Positions 18,084 to 26,777 of a DNA stretch of 64,000 bases are shown in pieces. The stretch's first letter is position 1. The number at the start of each line of letters is the position of its first letter. A model generated the notes under the pieces. That model worked only from the letters and a program-made list of their open reading frames with translations, was not told the origin of the DNA and ran no database searches. This DNA is from a bacterium (lineage in GTDB: Bacteria > Spirochaetota > Leptospiria > Leptospirales > Leptonemataceae), in NCBI GenBank assembly GCA_024742665.1, contig JANSYA010000002.1:620001-684000 (forward strand). The letters run 5' to 3'. A program made the translations under genes and the position numbers.

Positions 18084-19259
18084 ATGAACGATACTGTGGT
18101 TATGAAAACCCGCATGAATTTTTCCCGTCCGAGATCTTTCCGGTCCGCGCCGGCGCTGGTGTTTGCGCTGCTATTTACGCTCGTGGGCCCGACCGGCGGA
18201 CTGATCCATGCACAGGCCGAAGCCGGCCCGGCTCTGAATCCGCCCGCCGGCATGAGCGACGCAGAATTTCAGCGCGTGTACAAAGACGGCGCGAATCTGC
18301 AAACGATCTTTCGTGCGATCTACGCGGGCGTGCGTCCTTCGGTCGTGAGGGTGATGGCGGAAGTCAGCGTGCCTACGGGTCAGGAAGTCCCGCCCGCGCT
18401 GCTAAAAGATCCTTTCTTTCGTCGATTCTTTCCGCAGCAGCCCCGGGGTTCACGCAAATCCGTCTCGTTCGGCACCGGTTTTATTATCAATTCTTCGGGC
18501 CTGATCGTTACGAACCGACACGTGGTCGGCGACGCGCGCACAGTGAAAGTACACCTGCATGACGGCACGGTCTTAGACGGCCAGGTGCGGGGCGGCGACG
18601 AACTGACCGACGTGGCTCTCGTGCAGGTGCAATCGCCGAAGCCTCTCCAGGCGGCGCGTCTCGGCAACTCAGATAATATTCAGGTCGGCGACATCGCCAT
18701 CGCCGTCGGCAATCCCTTTGGACTCGACGGAACCTTTACGACCGGCGTCATCTCCGGACTGCACCGGGCCGGACTCGACGAGAGCGGCCTGAAATTTATT
18801 CAAACCGACGCTTCGATCAATCAGGGCAACTCGGGCGGGCCGCTCCTGAATTTGAACGGAGAAGTGATCGGCATCAATCGTATGATCTATTCCCCGAGCG
18901 GCGGATCGATCGGCATCGGCTTCGCAATTCCCGTGACGGCGGTGCAGCCGGTCATCAAACAAATCGCAGAAACCGGTATCTTCGAACGACCGCTGCTCGG
19001 CGTAAAAATCGACGCGGTCCAGGACGCTCGCGGCAATCGCGGCGCGATGATCGTCGAGGTCGTCGGCGGCAGCGCGGCCCACAGCGCCGGTCTCGTGCCG
19101 GGCGACGTCATCATCGCCATCGATTCGAAGAATATCAAAGGCCCCGACGATCTTTCACGCCAGATCCAGCGCAAACGCGTGGGCGACGCCGTCGAGCTCG
19201 ACGTCGTGCGCAAAGGCCGGAAATTTTCGGTGAAGACGAAACTCAAGTCGCTTCAGTAG
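18084..19259 (+). CDS. HtrA/Deg-type periplasmic serine protease with one PDZ domain
   Basis: About 391 residues: an N-terminal hydrophobic signal or anchor (ALVFALLFTLVG), a chymotrypsin-fold protease and one PDZ domain. The catalytic triad is visible: His in VTNRHVVGD, Asp in ELTDVALVQV and Ser in QGNSGGPL. The PDZ part begins near RPLLGVKID and carries GLVPGDVIIAID. The single PDZ makes it more like DegS or Leptospira-type HtrA than two-PDZ DegP. It should remove damaged envelope proteins or act as a stress sensor in the periplasm. ATGs at 18084, 18102 and 18114 are all in frame; the last two give a more ordinary signal peptide. It is divergent from lon, another quality-control protease. 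Confidence 0.92.
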   Translation: MNDTVVMKTRMNFSRPRSFRSAPALVFALLFTLVGPTGGLIHAQAEAGPALNPPAGMSDAEFQRVYKDGANLQTIFRAIYAGVRPSVVRVMAEVSVPTGQEVPPALLKDPFFRRFFPQQPRGSRKSVSFGTGFIINSSGLIVTNRHVVGDARTVKVHLHDGTVLDGQVRGGDELTDVALVQVQSPKPLQAARLGNSDNIQVGDIAIAVGNPFGLDGTFTTGVISGLHRAGLDESGLKFIQTDASINQGNSGGPLLNLNGEVIGINRMIYSPSGGSIGIGFAIPVTAVQPVIKQIAETGIFERPLLGVKIDAVQDARGNRGAMIVEVVGGSAAHSAGLVPGDVIIAIDSKNIKGPDDLSRQIQRKRVGDAVELDVVRKGRKFSVKTKLKSLQ

Positions 19260-19364
19260 ATTCAACAGATTGCGTCGATCCGCTCAGGGCCTTCGCCCCC
19301 GGCCGAGCGGAAATCCGCTGGATTCCACTTGCCATCGCGCGCCCGTGCGGACATTTCGTTCCGC

Positions 19365-20981
19365 ATGGGGCGCATACAATCGCGAATTCAAGAGACTGGT
19401 GAGGAGTTCGCGGAAAATGCGCGCGAGATGCGAACGAAGGTCGATGAGATCCGTGCGCTGGCCCAAAAAACCGGCGCAGGCGGCGGCGAAAAAGCGCGGC
19501 GCCTGCACGAAAGCCGCGGCAAGATTTTCGTCCGGGACCGCATTCGACTCCTGCTGGATCCCGGTTCGCCCTTTCTCGAAGTCGGCATGTTCGCCGGCCA
19601 CGAGGTCTACGATTTCCCTTCGCCCGCCGCCGGCCTGGTCTGCGGCGTGGGCTTAATCGAGGGCGTCGAGTGCATGATCGTCGCAAATGATGCGACGGTC
19701 AAAGGCGGCACCTACGTTCCGCTGACGGTCAAGAAGCATCTGCGCGCCCAGGAGATCGCTTTAGAGAATCGCCTGCCCTGTATTTATCTCGTCGACTCCG
19801 GCGGGGCCTTTTTGCCGATGCAGGACGAGGTCTTCCCCGACCGCGAACACTTCGGCCGCATCTTTTTTAATCAGGCGCAGCTCTCGGCGCGCGAAATTCC
19901 GCAGATCGCAGTCGTGATGGGATCGTGCACGGCCGGCGGCGCCTATATCCCCGCCATGTCCGAGGAGACCGTAATCGTCCGCGAGTACGGCACGATCTTT
20001 CTCGGCGGCCCGCCGCTCGTAAAGGCCGCAACCGGCGAAGAGGTCACGCCCAACGATCTGGGCGGCGCGGAGGTTCACACGGAACAGAGCGGCGTCGCCG
20101 ATCACTATGCGACCGACGACGAAGACGCCCTGCGCATCACCCGCACCATCGTGCGCAATCTGGATCATAAGAAGCCGGCCGTCCTGCCCAAACGGGCCAG
20201 CGTCGCCGAACCCCTCTACGATCCCGCAAGCATCGACGGCGTCATCAATCACGACATTCGCAAGCCCTATGACGTGCACGAAGTCATCGCCCGCATCACC
20301 GACGGATCGAATTTCGACGAATTCAAAGAGCGCTACGCCCGCACGATCGTCACTGGCTTCGCCCATATTCACGGCTACCACGTGGGCATCATCGCCAACA
20401 ACGGCGTGCTCTTTTCCGAGTCGGCCCTCAAGGCCACGCACTTCATCGAGCTGTGTTCGCAGCGCGGCATTCCCCTGCTGTTTTTACAGAATATCACCGG
20501 CTTCATGGTCGGCCGACAATATGAAGCCGGCGGCATCGCCAAAGACGGCGCGAAGCTGGTCAACGCGGTCTCGAACGCGCGCGTGCCGCGGATCACAGTC
20601 GTCATCGGCGGATCCTACGGGGCGGGCAATTACGGCATGTGCGGGCGGGCCTTCTCGCCGCGATTCTTATGGATGTGGCCCAATGCGCGCATCGGCGTGA
20701 TGGGCGCGGAACAGGCGGCGTCGGTGCTCTTAACTGTCAAACAGGATCAATTAGCGCGGAAAGGCGAAGCGGCGATGAGCGCCGAGGCCCAGGCCGAATT
20801 CCAGCAGCCGATCCTCGACGAGTACGGCCAGAAATCGAACGTGCTCTATTCCAGCGGCCGCCTGTGGGACGACGGCATCATCGCCCCGGCCGACACCCGC
20901 AGCGTTGTCGCGCTATCGCTAAGCGTCTGCGACAACGCCCGCCCGGCGGACGTGCAGCAGTACGGAGTGTTTAGGATGTGA
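19365..20981 (+). CDS. Acyl-CoA carboxylase, carboxyltransferase (beta) subunit, methylcrotonyl-CoA type
   Basis: A 538-residue carboxyltransferase of the biotin-dependent acyl-CoA carboxylase family. Both crotonase-fold halves are present: the N-terminal half has [16 protein letters not shown] and [14 protein letters not shown], and the C-terminal half has [11 protein letters not shown] and [16 protein letters not shown]. These resemble 3-methylcrotonyl-CoA carboxylase MccB (leucine breakdown) most, with geranyl- or propionyl-CoA carboxylase as alternatives. It needs a biotin carboxylase/carrier alpha subunit, which is not in the window. The ATG at 19365 is preferred over an in-frame TTG at 19329. 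The stop is followed within 3 bp by a 12-bp-arm hairpin. Confidence 0.9.
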   Translation: MGRIQSRIQETGEEFAENAREMRTKVDEIRALAQKTGAGGGEKARRLHESRGKIFVRDRIRLLLDPGSPFLEVGMFAGHEVYDFPSPAAGLVCGVGLIEGVECMIVANDATVKGGTYVPLTVKKHLRAQEIALENRLPCIYLVDSGGAFLPMQDEVFPDREHFGRIFFNQAQLSAREIPQIAVVMGSCTAGGAYIPAMSEETVIVREYGTIFLGGPPLVKAATGEEVTPNDLGGAEVHTEQSGVADHYATDDEDALRITRTIVRNLDHKKPAVLPKRASVAEPLYDPASIDGVINHDIRKPYDVHEVIARITDGSNFDEFKERYARTIVTGFAHIHGYHVGIIANNGVLFSESALKATHFIELCSQRGIPLLFLQNITGFMVGRQYEAGGIAKDGAKLVNAVSNARVPRITVVIGGSYGAGNYGMCGRAFSPRFLWMWPNARIGVMGAEQAASVLLTVKQDQLARKGEAAMSAEAQAEFQQPILDEYGQKSNVLYSSGRLWDDGIIAPADTRSVVALSLSVCDNARPADVQQYGVFRM

Positions 20982-20983
20982 GT

Positions 20984-21010
20984 CTTTCATGCGATGCAAT
21001 CGCATGAAAG
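20984..21010 (+). terminator. Hairpin after the carboxyltransferase gene
   Basis: A perfect inverted repeat with 12-bp arms (CTTTCATGCGAT and its complement) around a GCA loop starts 3 bp after the stop codon. There is no strong T-run, so it could terminate transcription weakly or protect the mRNA end. It overlaps the first unit of the 63-bp repeat. Confidence 0.65.
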
Positions 21011-21172
21011 ACGAAGTATTATAGAAGCGCAAAGCGCTACTGATCTGGACCATGTGATTATATCGCACAAAAGGCGAAGTAATATAAAAGCGCGAAGCGC
21101 TTCTGATCTGGATCATGCGATATAATCGCACAAAAGGCGAAGTAATATAAAAGCGCAAAGCGCTACTGATCT
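20988..21172. repeat. Three tandem copies of a 63-bp repeat with internal palindromes
   Basis: Units begin at 20988, 21051 and 21114 (the last is 59 bp). Each has a palindrome of the form TGCGAT-N3-ATCGCA near its start, then GCGAAGTAATATAAAAGCGC and a second short palindrome AGCGCAAAGCGCT. The second and third copies differ at only a few positions and the first is more diverged. The unit length is a multiple of three, and the minus strand can be read as a 21-residue repeating peptide, but that frame has no good start. A hairpin-rich repeat is the simpler reading. Confidence 0.9.
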
Positions 21173-21196
21173 CGGCCAGGTGCGACGAACACCTGC

Positions 21197-22069
21197 TCAC
21201 CAAAATCCTGGATAAAACGTCAGCCGCGCCAGAATTCCCCGCTCGAATTCCTTTTCGCTGCCAACGCTGAGAGGAACCGAAACCGCCAGATCGAAGTACG
21301 GCGCCGGGCGAAAGCGCAGTCCCGGCGCGACGGTCGTCGTATTGATCAGTCGTTCTTCAGGTTCGGTCAGACTCTTGCGCTGGAATTCCACGAATACGGC
21401 GAAGGCGTCGTCGACGTAAAATCCCGCTTCGGCTTCCCAAATCCAGGCGCGCTCGAATTTCTCATCGGGATTCGTCGTGCGCAGTCGACTGTTGGTTTGA
21501 CTGTTAAATCGAAGCATGGTCGCGAGATAAAACCAGTCGAAGCGATGCGGCGACCAGAGCAGCCCGATCCGCGGCTCCAGAAATCCCAGGCGTTTGTGGC
21601 CAATGCCCCGATCCTCGTTGCCCGTCGCCAGTCCGACTTCCAGGGCCGCCGCGGGATAAAAGCTGCGTCCCAGACGAGTGCCCAGGCGCGCCCCCAGACT
21701 TACCATATCCAGATGTTCGCGCACGCCCTGCTCGGAGTCCATCTTCCGCGTATAGGGCACCTGGCCGAAGAGCGAAAACCAGCGGGCGAAGGCGTACTCG
21801 CCGGCCAGACGCGCGGTCGACTCGCGTTCGAAGAGGCCATTTTCGTCGGATTCGAGATTCACCCACTCCAGGGCCAGGCGATGAGCGGGCAATAGCGTTC
21901 GATTGAAATTGCCGTTGATGGGCAAAGGCGCGTCTTTCGCCGAAGATCTCGCGCCCTTCACGAGCGGATCGAATCCGCCGACGGGCGCCGCCGGCAATCC
22001 TGATCCGACGCTGCAGATTGCGAAGGCGAAGCAGACGGACAGCAGATCGAACGCGCGCAACGATCGCAT
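21197..22069 (-). CDS. Outer-membrane beta-barrel protein of unknown function
   Basis: A 290-residue protein with a signal peptide (LLSVCFAFAICSVGS...LPAAPVGG). The rest alternates hydrophobic and polar residues with many aromatic residues and GLALRF/SVPLSVGS-like strands, ending in an aromatic-rich TFYPGFW. This pattern fits an outer-membrane beta-barrel such as the broad MetA-pathway/transporter-like families, but I cannot name a substrate. The ATG at 22069 follows an AGG. It lies 11 bp downstream of the TPM-domain gene on the same strand and so ends the lemA-TPM operon. The 63-bp repeat lies just past its stop. Confidence 0.7.
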   Translation of the reverse strand: MRSLRAFDLLSVCFAFAICSVGSGLPAAPVGGFDPLVKGARSSAKDAPLPINGNFNRTLLPAHRLALEWVNLESDENGLFERESTARLAGEYAFARWFSLFGQVPYTRKMDSEQGVREHLDMVSLGARLGTRLGRSFYPAAALEVGLATGNEDRGIGHKRLGFLEPRIGLLWSPHRFDWFYLATMLRFNSQTNSRLRTTNPDEKFERAWIWEAEAGFYVDDAFAVFVEFQRKSLTEPEERLINTTTVAPGLRFRPAPYFDLAVSVPLSVGSEKEFERGILARLTFYPGFW

Positions 22070-22080
22070 AAGCCTGAGGA

Positions 22081-22980
22081 TTACCAGCTGCCCGAAGCTC
22101 CACCGCCGCCGAAACCGCCGCCGCCGCCGGAGAATCCACCGCCGCCACCGCCTGAGAAACCGCCGCCGGAAAAACCTCCGCCCCCGCGACCGCCGGGCAT
22201 AATTCCCAGCACTGAAATCATGAAGGCGACTCCGCCGTAAAACAGCGCGCTGCTGAAAGCCAGCGAGAGCACCAGGCCCAGAACGAAGATTACGAAGCCG
22301 AGTCCGGCGCCGATGAAAAGACGAGTCATGAAACGAAAGGCGCGCAGGATGCCGCCAATAATGAAAGCGCCGAAGAAGACGATCATCTGAAAGCCGCCGC
22401 CGAGAGCTTCGCCCGGATCCGCCTGCTCGGCCGCGGGCTCCGGCAGCGGTTCATTGCGAATCGCTGCCAGGATTCCCGCCAGGCCGTCTGTAATTCCGCG
22501 GTAGAATTCGCCTTCGCGAAAGCGCGGCACTATATGATCGGAAATAATTCGTTTGGCCCGGGCGTCGGGCAGAGCGCCTTCCAGACCGTAGCCGACTTCA
22601 ATGCGAACGCGACGATCGTTTTTGGCGATCAATAATATGACGCCGTCGTCCACATTCGTCCGGCCGATCCGCCAGGCCTCGGCCACGCGAATCGCGTACT
22701 GTTCGATGGTCTCGAGTCCGGTCGTCGGCACAATCAACACGACGATCTGTGAACCGCTCCGGGATTCGTAGTCGGCCAGCAGAGATTCAAGCGAAGCGAT
22801 TTCGCCGCTGCCCAGGGTTCCGGTTTGATCCGTGACTCGCCCGTACAGCTCCGGCACGGGCACTTCGTCTAAGAGCGCGTCGTCGGCTGTCTGGCCGAGG
22901 AGCGGCGCCGCGGACGCAAGGCCTAGAAGCAGCGTTGCGCAGGCTGCGAAGCGTGATCGTCTTAAGCGACGATTACTCAA
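22081..22980 (-). CDS. TPM-domain membrane protein (YgcG family)
   Basis: About 299 residues: signal peptide, then a TPM domain (VPELYGRVTDQTGTLGSGE, QIVVLIVPTTG, RIEVGYGLEGALPDARAKRI), then two hydrophobic segments and a Gly/Phe/Ser-rich tail of about 40 residues ending ASGSW. This architecture is standard for YgcG-type proteins, which are exported with the TPM domain outside the membrane and are often paired with LemA, as here. Their activity is not settled; plant TPM proteins act in photosystem II repair and have phosphatase activity. The start is a TTG at 22980 that overlaps the lemA stop by 8 bp. The Gly-rich tail is a family feature and not an artefact. Confidence 0.88.
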   Translation of the reverse strand: MSNRRLRRSRFAACATLLLGLASAAPLLGQTADDALLDEVPVPELYGRVTDQTGTLGSGEIASLESLLADYESRSGSQIVVLIVPTTGLETIEQYAIRVAEAWRIGRTNVDDGVILLIAKNDRRVRIEVGYGLEGALPDARAKRIISDHIVPRFREGEFYRGITDGLAGILAAIRNEPLPEPAAEQADPGEALGGGFQMIVFFGAFIIGGILRAFRFMTRLFIGAGLGFVIFVLGLVLSLAFSSALFYGGVAFMISVLGIMPGGRGGGGFSGGGFSGGGGGGFSGGGGGFGGGGASGSW

Positions 22981-23641
22981 AATTAACTTCCGGCGGTTTG
23001 CTGATGGCTTCCTCGTTTTCCGGCTGGAAACTCGGTTTGGTCACATAACCGAAGATCTTCGCGGTCAGGTTATTCGGAAATACGCGAACCGTGCTGTTGA
23101 AATCGGAAACGGATTTGATGTAGCGATTGCGAGCGACGGCAATGCGATTCTCAGTGCCTTCCAGCTGCGCCTGCAGATCACGAAAATTTTCATTGGATTT
23201 CAGATCCGGATAATTTTCGACGACCAGCATCAAACGCGAAAGCGCGGAACCCATGGAACTCTGGGCCTGCTGAAATTTGGCGAAAGCCGCCGGATCGTTG
23301 ACCAATTCCGGCGTCGCCTGGATCGAGCCGACGCGGGAGCGGGCATTGGTGATCTCGGTCAGCACTTCGCGTTCCTGCTTCGCGAAAGCCTGCACCGTTT
23401 TCACCAGGTTCGGGATCAAATCGTAGCGGCGCTGGTACTGGTTCAGAACTTCAGCCCAGGCGGCCTTCACGTTTTCATCTTTGACCTGGATCTCGTTATA
23501 ACCGCAGGAGCTCGTCATCGCGAGCATCAGGCCGATGGCGACCAGACGCATCACGCGTCGCAGTCCGCCGCCGATATAAGGCTGCCGCGCAGGCCCTGCT
23601 GTTGATGGATCAAAGCTGTCGGTCGTGATGTCTTCTGTCAT
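22973..23641 (-). CDS. lemA: LemA-family lipoprotein
   Basis: About 222 residues. A short N-terminal tail precedes a hydrophobic stretch with the lipobox-like MTSSC, so the protein is probably lipidated. The LemA core is clear: NEIQVKDENVKAAWAEVLNQYQRRYDLIPNLV near the start, then helices and the ending FNSTVRVFPNNLTAKIFGY. LemA proteins are helical-bundle membrane proteins of unclear function, often in operons with TPM proteins, as here. The ATG at 23641 has AGGAGA 13 bases upstream; an ATG at 23551 (just before the hydrophobic stretch) is an alternative. Confidence 0.9.
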   Translation of the reverse strand: MTEDITTDSFDPSTAGPARQPYIGGGLRRVMRLVAIGLMLAMTSSCGYNEIQVKDENVKAAWAEVLNQYQRRYDLIPNLVKTVQAFAKQEREVLTEITNARSRVGSIQATPELVNDPAAFAKFQQAQSSMGSALSRLMLVVENYPDLKSNENFRDLQAQLEGTENRIAVARNRYIKSVSDFNSTVRVFPNNLTAKIFGYVTKPSFQPENEEAISKPPEVNFE

Positions 23642-23801
23642 GGTGCCGTCTCCTGCCGTCGGCGCGTGCCGGGCGTCGCGAAAATATCGAAAAGGATTGC
23701 GTGTCCGCAAAAATCGAATCCTCTGGTTTTGAACGGCGGTCAATCAAAAATTCGACGCCGTTTTTAGGCCGACGAACAACCGAGACGTTTGGGGAAATCA
23801 T

Positions 23802-24680
23802 ATGAAACAGATCATGCGCGATCTCAGCAGCCGAATGGGCCAGCTCCAGGACACCACGCCCGAACTACTGAGCCTGCTCCTGTATTCGCTCGTGCTCGTC
23901 GGGCTAATCTTTCTGACCCGCTTTCTGATTCTGAGATTGCTGGTCCGTCGGGGCAGCGATAGCACGCATCGCAAGCGGTGGCGCATCAACAGCCTCTACA
24001 TCGCCGCCTTCCTGGCCGCCCTGATCATCGCGCCTCTGTGGCTGACATCGCTGAGCGGAGTCCTGACCATCCTTGGTATTTTCGGAACCGGTCTCGTCAT
24101 CGTGAACAAAGAGGTGATTTTGAATATCACCGGCTGGTTCTATATTATGATCCGACGGCCCTTCGTCATGGGCAATCGCGTAATGATGGGCAACACCATC
24201 GGCGACGTGCTGGAAGTCCGCCTGCTCGACACGACGATGATTGAGGTGTTACCGCGCGATCAGGGCGGCCAGAGCACCGGACGCATCGTACACATTCCCA
24301 ACAGCCTGGTCTTTACGCACCCGGTGTCGAACTCCAGTAAGGAGTTTTCATTTAACTGGAACGAGATCGCCGTGCCCCTCACGCCGAAATCGGACTGGAA
24401 AAAAGCGCGCGGAATGCTATTGAAGATCGCGGAAGATTGCCTCGAAGAAATCAAGACCGACGACCAGCGCATCCAGACCGCGGAAGAAAGCCACGACATT
24501 CACTACTCGTATCTCACGCCCTCCGTGTACGTTGAATACAAAAACGGCGCGATCGTTTTGCACCTGCGGCATTTGACGGAGCCGCGAAATACGAGGATCA
24601 TTACGGATCTGATCTGGCGAGAAATTCTGACTCGCTTCGCGCGATCGAAAAATATCCTGCTGCACCCGGGCCTGGTCTGA
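23802..24680 (+). CDS. MscS-family small-conductance mechanosensitive channel
   Basis: A 292-residue inner-membrane protein. Three hydrophobic helices occupy residues ~20-120, the third (pore-lining) containing GVLTILGIFGTGLVIVNKEV. The beta domain follows with RRPFVMGNRVMMGN and VLEVRLLDTTMIEV, then IPNSLVFTHPVSNSS and an alpha/beta C-terminal domain. This is the normal MscS layout and length; it releases solutes on hypo-osmotic shock. The pore helix has fewer Ala-Gly packing pairs than E. coli MscS. The ATG at 23802 has GGGGAAA upstream. It is divergent from lemA across 160 bp and stands alone. Confidence 0.9.
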   Translation: MKQIMRDLSSRMGQLQDTTPELLSLLLYSLVLVGLIFLTRFLILRLLVRRGSDSTHRKRWRINSLYIAAFLAALIIAPLWLTSLSGVLTILGIFGTGLVIVNKEVILNITGWFYIMIRRPFVMGNRVMMGNTIGDVLEVRLLDTTMIEVLPRDQGGQSTGRIVHIPNSLVFTHPVSNSSKEFSFNWNEIAVPLTPKSDWKKARGMLLKIAEDCLEEIKTDDQRIQTAEESHDIHYSYLTPSVYVEYKNGAIVLHLRHLTEPRNTRIITDLIWREILTRFARSKNILLHPGLV

Positions 24681-24772
24681 CCGGCATTCCCGGAGGTCCG
24701 CAGGTCGAAAATGAGCGCAGGTCGATTTTTTTTGTGCGGTGATTCGGTAGTCTCGCCGATTATCGATATGAT

Positions 24773-25474
24773 ATGGACTCACTCAATCGCATCGGCGCTA
24801 TTCAGAATCGCGTAGGAGACATAATCCAGAAGGTCTCCACGAAGATGAGCCGCTTCGAAGCGGGCCCGACTCGACCGCCGATCGCAGGCGCGAACGGCCG
24901 GGCCGCGGCCTTATTGAACGGCCCGGGGCAGACGGCCGGCGCAGGTACCGCTGCGGCGGGCACTGCCGCGAGTCAGGCGGAAGCGGAAATGGTTCGAAAC
25001 GCGGCGAACGCCGCCGGCGTAAGCGGCGCTGCGCCCTTGAATCCCGCAGGTCTACAGGGCGACCGAGCGCGGCCCGGAGCCGCGACGGGATTTGCAGCCG
25101 AGCTCGAAGCGATGATCCAGCAGGAAGCCAGCAGCCAGTCCGTTTCCCCGGATCTGATTCGCGCGGTCGTGCAGGCTGAAAGCGCCGGTCGACCGGACGC
25201 TCGCTCAAAAGTCGGGGCGGTCGGCCTGATGCAGCTCATGCCCGGCACCGCTCGCGAGCTGGGCGTCGACCCCACCAATCCCAGGGAAAATATTCGCGGG
25301 GGCGTAAAATATCTGAATCAGATGGCCGGCAAATTCGGCGATCTCGACCTGGCCCTGGCGGCCTATAACGCCGGGCCCGGCGCGGTAAAAAAATATGGCG
25401 GAGTTCCGCCGTATCGGGAAACTATCGACTATATCAGCAAGATCCGCAAATCTCTTGGAGAACCGACCCGCTGA
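24773..25474 (+). CDS. Lytic transglycosylase (SLT domain)
   Basis: A 233-residue protein whose C-terminal ~110 residues are a soluble-lytic-transglycosylase domain: catalytic Glu in RAVVQAESAGRPDA, then GAVGLMQLMPGTAREL, and AYNAGPGAVKKYGGVPPY. It should cleave the glycan strands of peptidoglycan. The N-terminal half is a helical start (MDSLNRIGAIQNRV) followed by an Ala/Gly-rich low-complexity segment of about 70 residues, with no signal peptide. Export could use another route, as in flagellum-associated transglycosylases, but no flagellar basal-body genes are adjacent. The ATG at 24773 is the only good start. Confidence 0.88.
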   Translation: MDSLNRIGAIQNRVGDIIQKVSTKMSRFEAGPTRPPIAGANGRAAALLNGPGQTAGAGTAAAGTAASQAEAEMVRNAANAAGVSGAAPLNPAGLQGDRARPGAATGFAAELEAMIQQEASSQSVSPDLIRAVVQAESAGRPDARSKVGAVGLMQLMPGTARELGVDPTNPRENIRGGVKYLNQMAGKFGDLDLALAAYNAGPGAVKKYGGVPPYRETIDYISKIRKSLGEPTR

Positions 25475-25571
25475 TTGGATTGGTTTCGCCGCTGGTTTCA
25501 GCGTCGCATTTTTGTAAACCCGCCGGACCGGGTATTTCGAACGTAGCTTACGCGCTTTCCAGAGAATTCTG

Positions 25572-26195
25572 ATGGCACCCGGACTTCGCCATATTTCGCG
25601 CGTACTCGCGCTGTCTGTCTTTGTAGTCGCGGGCCTGGCCTGCCCACGCAATACCGAAGACGCGCTGATGTTGCATTTGTACCATTCGCTGCATCCGGAA
25701 ATCCAGCAGGCTGCGAAGGGCACGGATTTGAGCCCGGAATATATCGCGGCTCTGATCAGCATTGAGTCTTCGCCCCCGGGCAATCGCGACAGCGAACGCT
25801 TCGAACCGAATGTGTATCGCAAACTGCTCGCGTTAAAAAAAGACGGCGCGAAATGGGGCGGCCTGGATCGCAAGGCGGTCTCGAAGTACAGCGACGCGCA
25901 GCTGAAGCAGCTTGCGACCAGCTACGGCCTGGTCCAGATCATGGGTTATCACTGCATTGCGCTCGGCTGCGAAGTCGAAGAACTGCGCGGCGACTATCAG
26001 CTGCAGTGGGCCGCCGCCTATATGCAGTTTCACTACGCGAAGCAGGCCCGCCTGAAAGACTGGAACGCCTGCTTTCGCATTCACAATACGGGCCGACCCA
26101 ACGGACGGCCCCATCGCAGCGACTACGTCGAACGCGGACTGATTCGCATGCAGTACTACCGCGACTGGATGCAGAAGAACGGCAGCGTGTTATAG
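25572..26195 (+). CDS. Lysozyme-like lipoprotein (putative murein hydrolase)
   Basis: A 207-residue protein with a lipoprotein signal (LSVFVVAGLAC, cysteine near residue 24). The mature part looks like a lysozyme/transglycosylase fold: an early helix with ISIESSPPG holding a candidate catalytic Glu, FEPNVYRKLL, then SYGLVQIMGYHC, which resembles the SWGLFQIMG motif of N-acetylmuramidase and goose-type lysozyme families. C-terminal helices contain HNTGRPNGRPHR. It would cleave peptidoglycan from a membrane anchor. The transglycosylase gene 97 bp upstream has a related role, so the two may form a murein-remodelling pair. The fold assignment is from motif resemblance only. Confidence 0.7.
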   Translation: MAPGLRHISRVLALSVFVVAGLACPRNTEDALMLHLYHSLHPEIQQAAKGTDLSPEYIAALISIESSPPGNRDSERFEPNVYRKLLALKKDGAKWGGLDRKAVSKYSDAQLKQLATSYGLVQIMGYHCIALGCEVEELRGDYQLQWAAAYMQFHYAKQARLKDWNACFRIHNTGRPNGRPHRSDYVERGLIRMQYYRDWMQKNGSVL

Positions 26196-26235
26196 CGGAC
26201 CGGAGGTCCGCGCAACTCTGCCCGACAGGGCAGAG
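26195..26235. terminator. Two stem-loops between convergent genes
   Basis: A perfect 7-bp stem (GCGGACC / GGTCCGC, loop GGA) and then a perfect 8-bp stem (CTCTGCCC / GGGCAGAG, loop GACA) lie between the converging lysozyme-like and DoxX genes. Neither has a clear T-run, so their role as terminators is likely but not certain. Confidence 0.6.
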
Positions 26236-26256
26236 CATAGCCGCCAATAGCTCGAA

Positions 26257-26685
26257 TCAGTCACGCATAAGGGCATGCCGGCCGGAGCCCAGAAAGGCCA
26301 GCGCCAGGCCACCCACCGCGATCAAAAACGGAAATTCGAATTTCACCTGCGCACCGTCGCCCACGCCGAACATCGCCGGGAAGTCCGAGCCGTGCATAAT
26401 CACCGCGATGCCGAAGAACAACGCGGCCACCGCCAGTCCGCTCAATCGCACACGCACTCCCAGCACCAGCAGGAGGCCGCCCAGAGCCTCGACGATGATC
26501 GTAATCAAAACGATCGCCCAGCCGATCAAGGCGCCGCCGAACATGGCGGACATCGAGTTTACGAAGCCCATATCCCCCGAGACCAGCGCCAGTAATTTCG
26601 GCACACCATGAGCCATGCAGATGAGCCCGACCGTGACACGCAGCAGCGTAGCGGCCAGGTCGTTGTTGTTTGTGAAGAATTGCAT
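26257..26685 (-). CDS. DoxX-family membrane protein
   Basis: A 142-residue protein with four hydrophobic helices. Family features are LLRVTVGLICMAHGVPKL near the start, IVEALGGLLLVLGVRVRL in the middle and a closing helix before the C-terminus; the size is normal for DoxX. Members are inner-membrane proteins, some linked to quinone or redox-stress processes, but the function of most is not known. The ATG at 26685 is the natural start. It is convergent with the lysozyme-like gene and downstream of the LipL21-like remnant on the same strand. Confidence 0.88.
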   Translation of the reverse strand: MQFFTNNNDLAATLLRVTVGLICMAHGVPKLLALVSGDMGFVNSMSAMFGGALIGWAIVLITIIVEALGGLLLVLGVRVRLSGLAVAALFFGIAVIMHGSDFPAMFGVGDGAQVKFEFPFLIAVGGLALAFLGSGRHALMRD

Positions 26686-26777
26686 GCCGGTAATTTAGAG
26701 AAAGCGCGGCCGGGAGGCACGCGAAAAACAAAAGACGATCCGGCCGCCGGTGCGGGTTTCATTCGTGGCATCCTGGA

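Noticed and set aside
17821-18087. Small plus-strand gene of 88 codons before the HtrA gene
   Set aside because: No ribosome-binding site, Arg/Pro-rich composition and no family; it overlaps the HtrA start and the expected promoter region.
20988-21172. Possible CRISPR or integron attachment array
   Set aside because: Units are identical in content with no variable spacers, and no integrase or cas gene is near.
20919-21203. 94-residue minus-strand peptide with 21-residue repeats in the 63-bp repeat
   Set aside because: The start is a TTG inside the beta-barrel gene end, there is no ribosome-binding site and the palindromes explain the sequence better. I kept it as a repeat finding only.
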